Of a DNA stretch of 64,000 nt, positions 1-7,629 are shown piece by piece. The position numbers and the translations under genes were made by a program. The stretch is taken from positions 19,585 through 83,584 of the forward strand of contig JAJDCR010000105.1 of the NCBI GenBank assembly GCA_029260735.1, in the 5' to 3' direction. The stretch's first letter is position 1, and each line of letters starts with the position of its first letter. Under the pieces are notes generated by a model. The model was not told the DNA's origin. It made no database searches and saw only the letters and a program-made list of their open reading frames with translations. This DNA comes from Planctomycetota bacterium (GTDB taxonomy: Bacteria; Planctomycetota; Uabimicrobiia; Uabimicrobiales; Uabimicrobiaceae).

Positions 1-338
1 ACCTAGCCGCCATCGAAAGCGACTCTGGTGGATTCACTCCTCGCGGCTTCACCGTAGACGGCAAGCAAAGCAAACTCCAACAAATGCTCTCCTGGCTACC
101 TCATTTCATTCCCTATGGTATCTACTACTTTGCCGAAGGACGCTCAGGTGCCGACGTCAGCCAACTCAAAGATGGCCGCGCTACTCTCATGGGGTTTAAG
201 CCCGATTCACAACGCTACTTTGATTACCACCACGCATCAACGGATGTCTTTGAAGCGATTAATAAGCGTGAATTGGAATTAGGAAGTGCTGCCATTACAG
301 GCTTAGTTTACTTGATTGATCAGCATGGCTTGAAGTAA
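1..338 (+). CDS. M28 family metallopeptidase (carboxypeptidase Q-like), C-terminal part
   Basis: The reading frame is open from the window edge (first full codon at base 3) to the TAA at 336-338, so the 5' end lies outside the window. The visible ~111 residues read AIESDSGGFTPRG, then GADVSQL, then RYFDYHHASTDVFEAIN and a final helix. This is the C-terminal end of M28-type zinc aminopeptidases/carboxypeptidase Q, where the ESD and DYHH-STD segments hold metal-binding and catalytic residues. Family knowledge suggests a secreted or periplasmic peptidase, but the signal peptide is not visible. It converges with the HAD gene downstream, and a dispersed hairpin repeat fills the gap. Confidence 0.8.
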   Translation, partial: LAAIESDSGGFTPRGFTVDGKQSKLQQMLSWLPHFIPYGIYYFAEGRSGADVSQLKDGRATLMGFKPDSQRYFDYHHASTDVFEAINKRELELGSAAITGLVYLIDQHGLK

Positions 339-346
339 AAGAGCTC

Positions 347-475
347 TTCCATACACTGAAATGAAAGTGTTATATATCACAGCCCAGGGTAAAATGAGCC
401 AAAGGCAAACGATACCCTGGGGACACCCAAAGGTCCAAAAATAATATTTGTATATGCAATGAGAAGTCAAATACA
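347..475. repeat. Dispersed hairpin repeat, family 1, copy A
   Basis: The copy starts TTCCATACACTGAA (347-360), continues TTATATATCACAGCCCAGG, and later has GGGGACACC and CCAAAAATAATATT. The same blocks occur in the same order at 25390-25490. Copy A holds a 9 bp perfect stem, CCCAGGGTA (383-391) with TACCCTGGG (413-421), that copy B lacks. It lies between the convergent stops of the M28 and HAD genes, so it may serve as a bidirectional terminator. Confidence 0.75.
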
Positions 476-485
476 TCTTTTTGGC

Positions 486-1124
486 TTAAATACGCAGCGA
501 GGAAAGACAGTCAATCACTCGTACACCGCAAGTAGATAATCTTTTTGCACTCTGATGCCCACTTGGAATCAACCAACAATCCACTTCCATAGCTTCAGCC
601 ACCTCAACATCGTGAATGGTATCCCCTATCATCAGAACCTCCTGAGGCTTAAAGCCTTGTCTAGAAACAAACTCTTTCCCTAGCTCTACCTTACCTGCAG
701 CATGATGATTATCAATTCCATTCACGGCAGTAAATGTTTTATCCAAATCAAAATCAGTAACTGCTTGCGCCAAGTAATTTTTCTTACTCGCAGACAGTAC
801 TGATTGGGTCATTGTTGATTGAGAAATTTGACCTATCACTTCTAAAGCATCATACCGAAGTTGACAAAGCTTACGTTTCCGCTCATATTCCTCAATAAAT
901 TCCGAACTAATAGACTCAAAGGATTCCTTAGAGAAATCAAAACCTATTTCTTCATAGTAGTCTTTCACCGGAAAAGTAAAGACATCTTGATAATAATCGC
1001 TAGATATTTCGGGCAATTGACACCGAACCAGAATAGAATTGACAATCTCCAGACAAAGCCAAGCATCGTCAAGAAGAGTTCCGTTCCAATCCCAAATTAT
1101 GTGTTTGTAGTTTTTTATGTTCAT
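486..1124 (-). CDS. HAD-superfamily hydrolase (phosphoglycolate phosphatase-like)
   Basis: The 212-residue protein starts MNIKNYKHIIWDWNGTLLDD, so HAD motif I (DxDGT-like, here DWNGT) is near residue 13. Motif II is SVLSASKK in the middle, a lysine follows in the third motif region, and motif IV is MIGDTIHDVEVAEAM near the C-terminus. An alpha-helical cap lies between motifs I and II, the arrangement of Gph/PGP-type phosphatases. It probably hydrolyses a small phosphomonoester in the cytoplasm; the substrate cannot be read from the sequence. It appears monocistronic and converges with the M28 peptidase gene. Confidence 0.85.
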   Translation of the reverse strand: MNIKNYKHIIWDWNGTLLDDAWLCLEIVNSILVRCQLPEISSDYYQDVFTFPVKDYYEEIGFDFSKESFESISSEFIEEYERKRKLCQLRYDALEVIGQISQSTMTQSVLSASKKNYLAQAVTDFDLDKTFTAVNGIDNHHAAGKVELGKEFVSRQGFKPQEVLMIGDTIHDVEVAEAMEVDCWLIPSGHQSAKRLSTCGVRVIDCLSSLRI

Positions 1125-1207
1125 GTTTTTATTTCTATTATAGAAATCAGCGTTGTCTGATTAGGTTTTTACCTAGTAAATGAAATCGGACAACAGGAAA
1201 AGGTATG

Positions 1208-1636
1208 TTAGGGGGGGAATCCCCCTAGTTGGAAAACCATTGCATAAGCCGCAATCACAGATATTCCCAACAATATAAGAAAAAAAAGCTGGAGAGAAAG
1301 AACTAAATTATGCCAATGCTGAATCTTAATTTTCCCTTTAGCCGTCAACAAAAAATGGCAAATTTCAGCATCTAACCAAATAACAAAAAAACCGCTAATC
1401 AGATAGAAAGAAAGATGAGATTCCACAGAAGATATCATCATCATCAGAAACTCTACCACTCTAGAAACAGGAGCATGCATTTCTCTAATAAAATCAATCA
1501 TTGCTTCTAGCTGAAAAACCCAAAAGAGCAAAAGGATTGCAGGCAATAAAAGATGTACCTTAACCTGAGAAGGAACTTGATCAAAAAATTTTTTGATCAA
1601 AAGATTGCTAATTATCGTTTTCATTTTCAATCCCAA
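1208..1636 (-). CDS. Small membrane protein of unknown function
   Basis: The protein has 142 residues (138 if translation starts at the internal MKTIISN). Three hydrophobic segments at about residues 27-45, 73-90 and 110-136 suggest an integral inner-membrane protein. I recognise no family motif. The C-terminus GGFPP is encoded by a G/C palindrome that overlaps the stop codon. The next gene on the same strand is the kinase starting at 3201, separated by ~320 bp containing two hairpin repeats, so it probably has its own promoter. Confidence 0.6.
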   Translation of the reverse strand: MGLKMKTIISNLLIKKFFDQVPSQVKVHLLLPAILLLFWVFQLEAMIDFIREMHAPVSRVVEFLMMMISSVESHLSFYLISGFFVIWLDAEICHFLLTAKGKIKIQHWHNLVLSLQLFFLILLGISVIAAYAMVFQLGGFPP

Positions 1637-1715
1637 ACAAAGATCTAATCATACAAAAACATCACATGTTTTTAATTATCTAAGCCCCCAAAAGCCCTAA
1701 TATCCTACCAGGGCG

Positions 1716-1767
1716 TTGCGGACAACCACAAGGGCCCTTGCGGGCGGCCTTTGTAGTTGTCCCTACA
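1716..1767 (-). repeat. 52-bp REP-like hairpin element, copy 1
   Basis: The reverse complement of this segment matches 1858-1909 with only a few substitutions, so the two copies lie in opposite orientation 90 bp apart. Each copy is itself an imperfect palindrome with ~15 bp arms of the type GGACAACTACGAGGG / CCCTCGTGGTTGTCC. No gene overlaps it. Confidence 0.8.
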
Positions 1768-1857
1768 GGATATAACTACGCGATAGAAAATAATTTGTAG
1801 GTTGTACCGGCTGGTATTGGGCTATTTGGTTTACCTGAGTTCGTTTCTACGATGTAA

Positions 1858-1909
1858 TGTAGGGACAACTACGAGGGCCGTCCGCAAGGACCCTCGTGGT
1901 TGTCCGTTA
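1858..1909 (+). repeat. 52-bp REP-like hairpin element, copy 2
   Basis: This is the inverted partner of 1716-1767. Arms GGACAACTACGAGGG (1863-1877) and CCCTCGTGGTTGTCC (1891-1905) pair at 14 of 15 positions. It lies 45 bp past the stop of the kinase gene at the end of the eight-gene minus-strand operon, so it could protect or terminate that transcript. Confidence 0.8.
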
Positions 1910-1953
1910 CGTATCCCCCCGAAAAGACCTTTTCCCCACCATAAATCTAAACC

Positions 1954-3201
1954 TCACGAAACCAACAAACGGTGCAACAAAGTACCTCGGTATTGCTTAA
2001 CTAACTCTAACCCTTCACTCGTAAAAATTTCCGGGCGAATAGCTCGGCGCAAGCGAATTTTGCCGTCTTCTTGGAGAAAGCGTAGTTGCTTGAGTTGCTC
2101 TTGGGTATATTCTTTAAAATGGCTTTCGTGGATTTCGAGGTAGGATTGAATAGAGTTATTCGTAGGCCCAAAACCTTCTGCATACATGTATTTTTGTTCG
2201 AGGTCATTGCCGACAGAAATGGCGTCTTGGTAGCGTTTTTCAGGGTCCATGCTGAGCATTTTCATGATAATTTCAGAGAGAACAAGGGGGATATCGTTCA
2301 TCACTTGATGAGGAGGAAGAATAGTGCGGGCGTGTTTTTGGCGAATGTATTCGATTTGAGACTTGGAATCGATTTTACGGGGAGTGAGAAATAGGTTGAT
2401 CCCCGTAAGCATTTGGTAAGAAACTACTCCCAGAGAAAATATATCTGCGCGGTGGTCAGACTCTTTTCTGTTGATTTGCTCTGGAGACATGTAACCGAGC
2501 TTTCCTGTCAGGAGGCTAATTTCTTCATCTCCTCCTACGGCAATACCAAAATCGGAGAGTTTGCTCACTCCTTGGTTGTCAACCATGATGTTTTCAGGTG
2601 AAATATCTCGGTGAATAATTGATTTGTGGGCATAGCCAAGAGCACGGCAAATTCGACTAATGATAAAAGAGGTTAAGATGGGAGGGACTAAGATTTTTTC
2701 GTGGAGATGTTCTCGATACAAATTGCCTAAGTCTGTTCCTTCGACATAGTCCATAGCAATCAGATAAAGCTTTTGTTCTCCTTCTCTCCGCGAATGAGAA
2801 AGAACTCGTCTTGGTCGAGACGAGCGATTACGTCGTAGATGACTGTTTCTTCGTCTTACAGGTTTTTGAGGAGCGGGCTCTTGGTACTCAAGCCCTGTAA
2901 TCTCAGATTGAAACTCGGCAGGCAAAGCACTAACAGGTATAGACTCAAGCCCATACGTCTTAACAATGTTTTCATGGCGCAGATGAGTCGCAATATTTGC
3001 CTCTTTTTTTAACATCTCAATATGCTCAGGAGAGACAGTCCGAATCGTTTTCAAAACCACGAGGTCATCTACTCCCTCACAGTGTTTTTCTGCTAGATAA
3101 ACAATTCCCATTCCTCCGCGTCCAATTTCTTGCAATATCGTATAAGATGAACTTGAAGGAAAAGACAACCCATCCAGGTTAGATAGCTCTTTATCGCTCA
3201 T
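1954..3201 (-). CDS. Hanks-type Ser/Thr protein kinase with HRDxSPEN loop
   Basis: The protein has 415 residues. The glycine loop IGRGGMG is at 26-32, the ATP-binding lysine at K51 (VVLKTI), the catalytic loop HRDISPEN at 197-204 and DFG at 217-219, followed by GYMSPEQ. All catalytic acids and the Asn are present. The usual lysine of HRDxKPxN is Ser201, a variant known in other bacterial kinases. A basic insertion of ~30 residues (about 113-142, very rich in Arg) interrupts the hinge-side N-lobe. The C-terminal ~90 residues are helical without a recognised sensor, and no membrane segment is seen, so it is probably cytoplasmic. It is the last gene of the operon, 22 bp after the methyltransferase, near an upstream-encoded pseudokinase. 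Confidence 0.9.
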   Translation of the reverse strand: MSDKELSNLDGLSFPSSSSYTILQEIGRGGMGIVYLAEKHCEGVDDLVVLKTIRTVSPEHIEMLKKEANIATHLRHENIVKTYGLESIPVSALPAEFQSEITGLEYQEPAPQKPVRRRNSHLRRNRSSRPRRVLSHSRREGEQKLYLIAMDYVEGTDLGNLYREHLHEKILVPPILTSFIISRICRALGYAHKSIIHRDISPENIMVDNQGVSKLSDFGIAVGGDEEISLLTGKLGYMSPEQINRKESDHRADIFSLGVVSYQMLTGINLFLTPRKIDSKSQIEYIRQKHARTILPPHQVMNDIPLVLSEIIMKMLSMDPEKRYQDAISVGNDLEQKYMYAEGFGPTNNSIQSYLEIHESHFKEYTQEQLKQLRFLQEDGKIRLRRAIRPEIFTSEGLELVKQYRGTLLHRLLVS

Positions 3202-3223
3202 GAAAACCTTCCTTAAGTTAGTT

Positions 3224-3862
3224 TTACTCCCCCTTAATCATGGGAACAAAACGAACAGACATTACTTTTTTTCGCTGCACTTTCCCCGCAAGGTTCTTTG
3301 TTATATAAAGCAGCTCTTGTCCAAAAACTTGCTCTCCCACAGGCACGATCATTCGCCCTCCTGGTTTAAGTTGCTCGATTAATTTTTCGGGGACTTGGAC
3401 GGGAGCACAAGCGACGAGGATTGCATCAAAAGGAGCCTCCTCTGGCCACCCTCCATAACCATCTCCTACTTTTAAGTGAATATTATTATAGCCGAGAAGA
3501 GATAAGGTAGATTTTGCTTTTTGAGATAAGCTATCAATAACCTCAATGGAATAAATATCCTTTGCCACTTCTGCTAAAACAGCGCTTTGATAGCCACAAC
3601 CTGTTCCTATCTCTAAAACCCTTTCTTCTCCTTCTAGAGCGAGGATTTCTGTCATAAAGGCAACCATAAAAGGCTGAGAAATAGTTTGCCCTGCTCCTAT
3701 AGAAAGAGGTCTATCTTCATAAGCATATTTTTGCTGGCTCTCTGTAACAAAGCAATGCCGAGGAACTCTTAAAAGCGCTTCGATAACTCGAGAATCTTTT
3801 ACCCCTCGTTCTGTTGCTATAATTTGCTCTTCTACCATTTTTTGGCAAAGATTTTTTGCCAT
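3224..3862 (-). CDS. pcm: Protein-L-isoaspartate O-methyltransferase
   Basis: This enzyme uses S-adenosylmethionine to methylate isoaspartyl residues in aged proteins, starting their repair. The protein has ~212 residues, near the usual ~210. The N-terminus contains RVPRHCFV and GAGQTISQPFMVA, characteristic of PCMT. SAM motif I is VLEIGTGCGYQSAVLA, followed by the acidic IEV and the DAILVACAP motif. The frame extends upstream inside the pseudokinase gene, but homology begins near MAKNLCQ. A TTG at 3874 with GAGGG seven bases upstream is an equally plausible start, just after the stop of the upstream gene. Its place in a kinase/pseudokinase operon is unusual for pcm. Confidence 0.9.
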   Translation of the reverse strand: MAKNLCQKMVEEQIIATERGVKDSRVIEALLRVPRHCFVTESQQKYAYEDRPLSIGAGQTISQPFMVAFMTEILALEGEERVLEIGTGCGYQSAVLAEVAKDIYSIEVIDSLSQKAKSTLSLLGYNNIHLKVGDGYGGWPEEAPFDAILVACAPVQVPEKLIEQLKPGGRMIVPVGEQVFGQELLYITKNLAGKVQRKKVMSVRFVPMIKGE

Positions 3863-3876
3863 TTCCTCATTCAAAT

Positions 3877-5520
3877 TTAAGCCCTCGCCTTTTTCTGAGC
3901 AAGAACTCTCTCTTGGCGACGTAAATCTCTTCTCCTTCTTTGGATCATCCCTTGCTCCATCTGATGCCGAAGAAAGGCTGCGATATAAGGAATAGCTACC
4001 CCCATAGTAATCCCAAAGAAAACAAAGATAATACACACTGCCCGTCCATCCAATCCGTACCACCCCCCTTGGTTGTCCACTTGCTGCCAAAAGCCTAAGC
4101 CAACAATACCGCTAAAAAAAGTCGCTAAAAAAGGGGTAAAAAAACTATTGAGCACAAACTCTCCCTTAAGATCCCAGAAAGGAATAAAGAAAATAGCCAC
4201 TCCAATAATAAACATGGTTATATAAACCATTTGTTGAATAATACCAGGCCAGTTTTGAATTACTTCTAAGGGAAGAAAAAATATGCTTAAGTGATCTTCT
4301 GCTGTATTGGCTGGAGTCGTCTGGTAAGCCCACCCTAGGGTAATAAGCAAAAGAATAAGACAAGCCACTCCATGACGAAGTAAAAATAACGACCACAGAG
4401 GAACTTTTTCTAGAGGATCTAAAATTTCATTATGAATATTGGCAATCATTACAACAGAGTCAGCATCTATACGTTTGGTTTTTCGCAAAATCTTTTTGAT
4501 TTCAACTTCCGCTTGCTCTTGAGAAATCATGTTGCTTGACTCAATATGAGCATCTGAATATTCATCAGAATACGCAGGCTCCGCCATAACAACTTCCGCA
4601 TCTATTGTTTGCCGAGCAGACATCTGTTCCGCTTGGTAAGCGTTGTATTCTTCAGAATCAGCAGGGACAGCCTCCATGGAAGTATGCCTAACACTTACGG
4701 GAACGGGAGGGGGAACATAGATTCGATCAGGTTGGCCTCCTGATTTGAGAAGGCGGGTTAAATCCCGATGCATTTCATTGGGGTGATTGTAGCGATTTCC
4801 AAAATCAGCCACTGCTTTTAAAATAATAGCAGCTAGTCTCTTTTTGATATTGTGCTCTTGAAGAGTATCTACCATGTCTTGTCCAGAAACTCTTTTACCT
4901 GTAAGCATTTCTGACAACATAATTCCGACAGCATAGATATCACTTTTGGAATCATCAAATATTTTATCTTCCAAAACTTCACTAGGAAAGTAAGGTAAAA
5001 TGGCTTGAATGTCTTCTGAAACTTTATCTTCCTGATAGTGGCTAGCGAGAAGCCTTTGCTCTAAATGACCAAAACCCAAGCCCAAAACTTTTACTTTTTT
5101 ATCATCTGTAATAAGAATTCTAGTTGGCCTTAAACCACCATGAATAATTCCCTTTGAGGCAGTATAACTAAGTACCTCTAAAATCTTACGAGCAATATAA
5201 ACCGCAATATTAATCTTAATGTACTTTAATTCATAGATAAAAGTATAGAGTCTTCTTCCTGTAAGATAGTCCCAAACAGCAGCATAATTCCCTTCGTCCC
5301 AGTAGAGTAAAGGAGCAACACATTCATGCCCATGAGCTAAAGGTTTAAGGCTCGCTTCGCGAATCAAATTCCTCAATTGAGGATCTTCAATTAATTGAAT
5401 AGCAACCTTATCTTCACTATCAGCACTGCCTTGCCAAGTTTCTCCAAATGTGCCTTTCCAAATTCGCTTTTCGAATTTATATTCCCCAATTGATTTTGGT
5501 CTTTTGCTATCAGACATCAA
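3877..5520 (-). CDS. Membrane-anchored pseudokinase (Hanks-type fold, catalytic residues lost)
   Basis: Residues ~13-270 follow a Hanks kinase. A degraded glycine loop (WKGTFG, 21-26) is followed by VAIQ in place of VAIK (Q42). The catalytic loop reads HGGLRPTR (127-134) instead of HRDxKPxN, and GFG (149-151) replaces DFG. The structural SDIYAVGIMLSEMLTG helix F is kept. The ATP lysine, catalytic Asp and metal-binding Asp are therefore all absent. An acidic linker follows, then four hydrophobic segments at about 378-400, 425-448, 460-480 and 488-512, and a basic tail. It overlaps the cytochrome b gene by 4 bp (ATGA), implying translational coupling. It is likely a scaffold or regulator at the inner membrane; partners are unknown. 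Confidence 0.85.
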   Translation of the reverse strand: MMSDSKRPKSIGEYKFEKRIWKGTFGETWQGSADSEDKVAIQLIEDPQLRNLIREASLKPLAHGHECVAPLLYWDEGNYAAVWDYLTGRRLYTFIYELKYIKINIAVYIARKILEVLSYTASKGIIHGGLRPTRILITDDKKVKVLGLGFGHLEQRLLASHYQEDKVSEDIQAILPYFPSEVLEDKIFDDSKSDIYAVGIMLSEMLTGKRVSGQDMVDTLQEHNIKKRLAAIILKAVADFGNRYNHPNEMHRDLTRLLKSGGQPDRIYVPPPVPVSVRHTSMEAVPADSEEYNAYQAEQMSARQTIDAEVVMAEPAYSDEYSDAHIESSNMISQEQAEVEIKKILRKTKRIDADSVVMIANIHNEILDPLEKVPLWSLFLLRHGVACLILLLITLGWAYQTTPANTAEDHLSIFFLPLEVIQNWPGIIQQMVYITMFIIGVAIFFIPFWDLKGEFVLNSFFTPFLATFFSGIVGLGFWQQVDNQGGWYGLDGRAVCIIFVFFGITMGVAIPYIAAFLRHQMEQGMIQRRRRDLRRQERVLAQKKARA

Positions 5521-6143
5521 TTTCCTACCTTCTTTTTTGACCTACGAGGTCTTCTACGCGTAAACAACCATAGATAGAATAAAACGAGAAAATAAATCCC
5601 CACTGTTAAAACAATACCATGCAAAGCAAACAAGTGTTGCAATGTAGTCGCATCCAGCTTTTCTCCTAGACCCAGAAAAGAAATCCAAACGCTCCCCAGC
5701 GGTATTTGCTGAAAAAAATAAAGTAAAAGAGAAAAAGTTTTTTGAGCCGCTGGAGTTGCCGATAAAAGAGTGCCCGCACAATAGCTCAAACAAATCAGGA
5801 AAAGTAACAAAGATAAAGTTAACCAATGAATCTCTCTGGGTCTGCGGTAAAAGCCCACCAAGAGATTTTTCAAAAAATAAATACTTGCTACAATTAGAAG
5901 TAAGTGAGCCCCAATAGAATGGCACCGAGAAACATACAAGACAAAAAAACTTCTTGTTTCTACCAATTGAACATTTTGTGGGATATAATGCAAAGAAAGA
6001 TATAAACCTGTAATCAATTCAAAAAAAAGAAGAAAAAAGGTTAAAAATCCTGGCAAAAACATCCACTGGACTTTCCCCCGAGAAATCGCGGGACGTAGAA
6101 AAAAAGTTTTAATGGAAAGACGATCATCTATCCATTTCAACAT
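5517..6143 (-). CDS. Cytochrome b/b6 N-terminal domain protein lacking the bH heme ligands
   Basis: The protein has 208 residues and four membrane helices, the size of cytochrome b6. The helix-B region reads CHSIGAH, then GFYRRPREIHW, matching the b6 signature; the helix-D region reads LFALHGIVL. His75 and His175, 100 residues apart, correspond to the low-potential (bL) heme ligands H86/H187 of b6. The partners 14 and 15 residues further on, normally His for heme bH, are Tyr89 and Tyr190 (Phe189 in bc1 spacing). At most one heme pair is therefore conserved, although extra histidines H80 and H170 exist. There is no Rieske or subunit IV gene nearby. It is encoded between an outer-membrane porin and the overlapping pseudokinase. 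Confidence 0.75.
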   Translation of the reverse strand: MLKWIDDRLSIKTFFLRPAISRGKVQWMFLPGFLTFFLLFFELITGLYLSLHYIPQNVQLVETRSFFVLYVSRCHSIGAHLLLIVASIYFLKNLLVGFYRRPREIHWLTLSLLLFLICLSYCAGTLLSATPAAQKTFSLLLYFFQQIPLGSVWISFLGLGEKLDATTLQHLFALHGIVLTVGIYFLVLFYLWLFTRRRPRRSKKKVGN

Positions 6144-6154
6144 AAGATTATCCT

Positions 6155-7591
6155 TTAAAACCTTGCTAAGAACTGGAAAACAAAAGAGTGCAGGAGACCG
6201 CCACCAGCCCCACGATCACTGTTCGTACCAACCGCGGCATCATTGATTTCATTCTCAGTCAAGTCATACATAACCCAGTTGAAATCAAAGCGAATATGTT
6301 TACTAAAATGTAGTTTCGCTCCAACGACAATTTCCCAAACATCCTGTCCTCGAACATCCGTTTGGACTCCCAATCCAGGACCATTCCCGCCAGTGCCGTC
6401 TCCATTTTGATCTTCAATAGTGGTGTAGGAAAGGCGAAATACTGGTTCAAGCCCCATAGGGTGATCATAGCGACCAAAGTTAACATCTCCTAAAGAGAAA
6501 AGATAGCTAACTGCTCCTGAAGCACCATAAGTATTAAGCTGAGAAGCTCCTTGCCGCTCTTGATGTACCCAGACAAACTCTCCTTCAAAACGAAGGTTAT
6601 CTTTCCAGTAAGTAACTGCAGCATCAACTCCAGTTACAGTACCATCAACATCAGCAACGTTATCCGCTCCGACGTTAGCAAAAGCAAATTGATTGGGATT
6701 AATAAAGGCAGGTAAACGAATTGCGGCTCCATTGACAAGGTTATCAACCTTGTTATAAAAAGCGGCTAAATGAAAGTAAACATTCTTTTCCTCTGCCCCT
6801 AAAGGATGGAACCGAATAGAGCCAATAACTTCTACGTCATCGTTTTGGTTTACTTTACGAAAGTTATCTCCGTTAAAAACTCCCAGAGCGTATTTAAAAT
6901 GGTTAGATAAAAAGTCATTTTCCACAAAAGGAATTCCCCAACCATGTGCCATAACACCAATTTCTCGAAAAGGAACTCCACCAGCTAAAATGAAAGGAGT
7001 AAAATTGATTACCATAAAGTCAGGTGGATAGGTTTGTAGCTGAGGACTAAAAGGAGTGATGAACTGCCCTATTCTCAGATTTAAACCAGGAATGCTAGAA
7101 TTTTCAATATAACCATCGGCTAAGAAGTTAGCTTCTCCTAAATCTCCTCCTGCAAAATTAACTTGCAAACGAGCGTGCCAATTATCTGTAAAGAACATTC
7201 GAAAATCTAAACGAGTCTCAGTGGGTTGGAAAGTATTGTTTTGTCGAGTATTCGACTCCGCCATAAAAAGATGATAGCGAATATAACCGTTCAAGCGAAA
7301 CTTTAAGCTTCCATCGGCCGTTTGAAGGAAAAAACCTTTGTCATAACCAGCACTAATTTCTGTCTCGTGAGCAACGGAAGATTCCTCAAGGTATTTTTTA
7401 ACAATTTCCTGGGCATATTCTCCTGCTTTTTCTTCTTGCTCTTCAGTTCTCTCCTCTAATTGCTCGATAATTTTTTGATTTTCTAGAATTTTTTTCCGAA
7501 GCTTTTCTATACGATCCTCTTGCGCCTCTAAGCCAGAGCCAAAAGCAAAAAAAACAAAAAGATAAATTATAATACAAATTATAGTTTTCAT
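6155..7591 (-). CDS. OprP/OprO-type outer-membrane porin
   Basis: The start at 7591 (MKTIIC) is preceded by GAGGAAAAA and opens a signal peptide ending near GLEAQ; an in-frame ATG at 7609 is less likely. After a ~40-residue charged coiled coil comes a long beta-rich region with the phosphate-selective porin pattern: LKFRLNGYIRYH, TETRLDFRMFF, LRIGQFITPFSPQ, and a C-terminal strand ending FVFQFLARF with the terminal Phe typical of outer-membrane barrels. About 478 residues. It should form a channel for small anions or other solutes. It is cotranscribed with the cytochrome b-like gene 11 bp downstream. The presence of such a barrel supports a diderm organism. Confidence 0.88.
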   Translation of the reverse strand: MKTIICIIIYLFVFFAFGSGLEAQEDRIEKLRKKILENQKIIEQLEERTEEQEEKAGEYAQEIVKKYLEESSVAHETEISAGYDKGFFLQTADGSLKFRLNGYIRYHLFMAESNTRQNNTFQPTETRLDFRMFFTDNWHARLQVNFAGGDLGEANFLADGYIENSSIPGLNLRIGQFITPFSPQLQTYPPDFMVINFTPFILAGGVPFREIGVMAHGWGIPFVENDFLSNHFKYALGVFNGDNFRKVNQNDDVEVIGSIRFHPLGAEEKNVYFHLAAFYNKVDNLVNGAAIRLPAFINPNQFAFANVGADNVADVDGTVTGVDAAVTYWKDNLRFEGEFVWVHQERQGASQLNTYGASGAVSYLFSLGDVNFGRYDHPMGLEPVFRLSYTTIEDQNGDGTGGNGPGLGVQTDVRGQDVWEIVVGAKLHFSKHIRFDFNWVMYDLTENEINDAAVGTNSDRGAGGGLLHSFVFQFLARF

Positions 7592-7629
7592 TTTTTCCTC
7601 TATATCCAAAAATCTTTAGTTATTCATAC

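Noticed and set aside
1208..1636. Type II secretion GspF-like C-terminus
   Set aside because: The final helix and FQLGG vaguely resemble GspF/PilC, but the protein is too short and lacks the repeated cytoplasmic domain.
1802..2143. Plus-strand open frame over the end of the kinase gene
   Set aside because: It lies on the hairpin repeats and antisense to a clear kinase; composition is Arg/Ser-rich without any motif.
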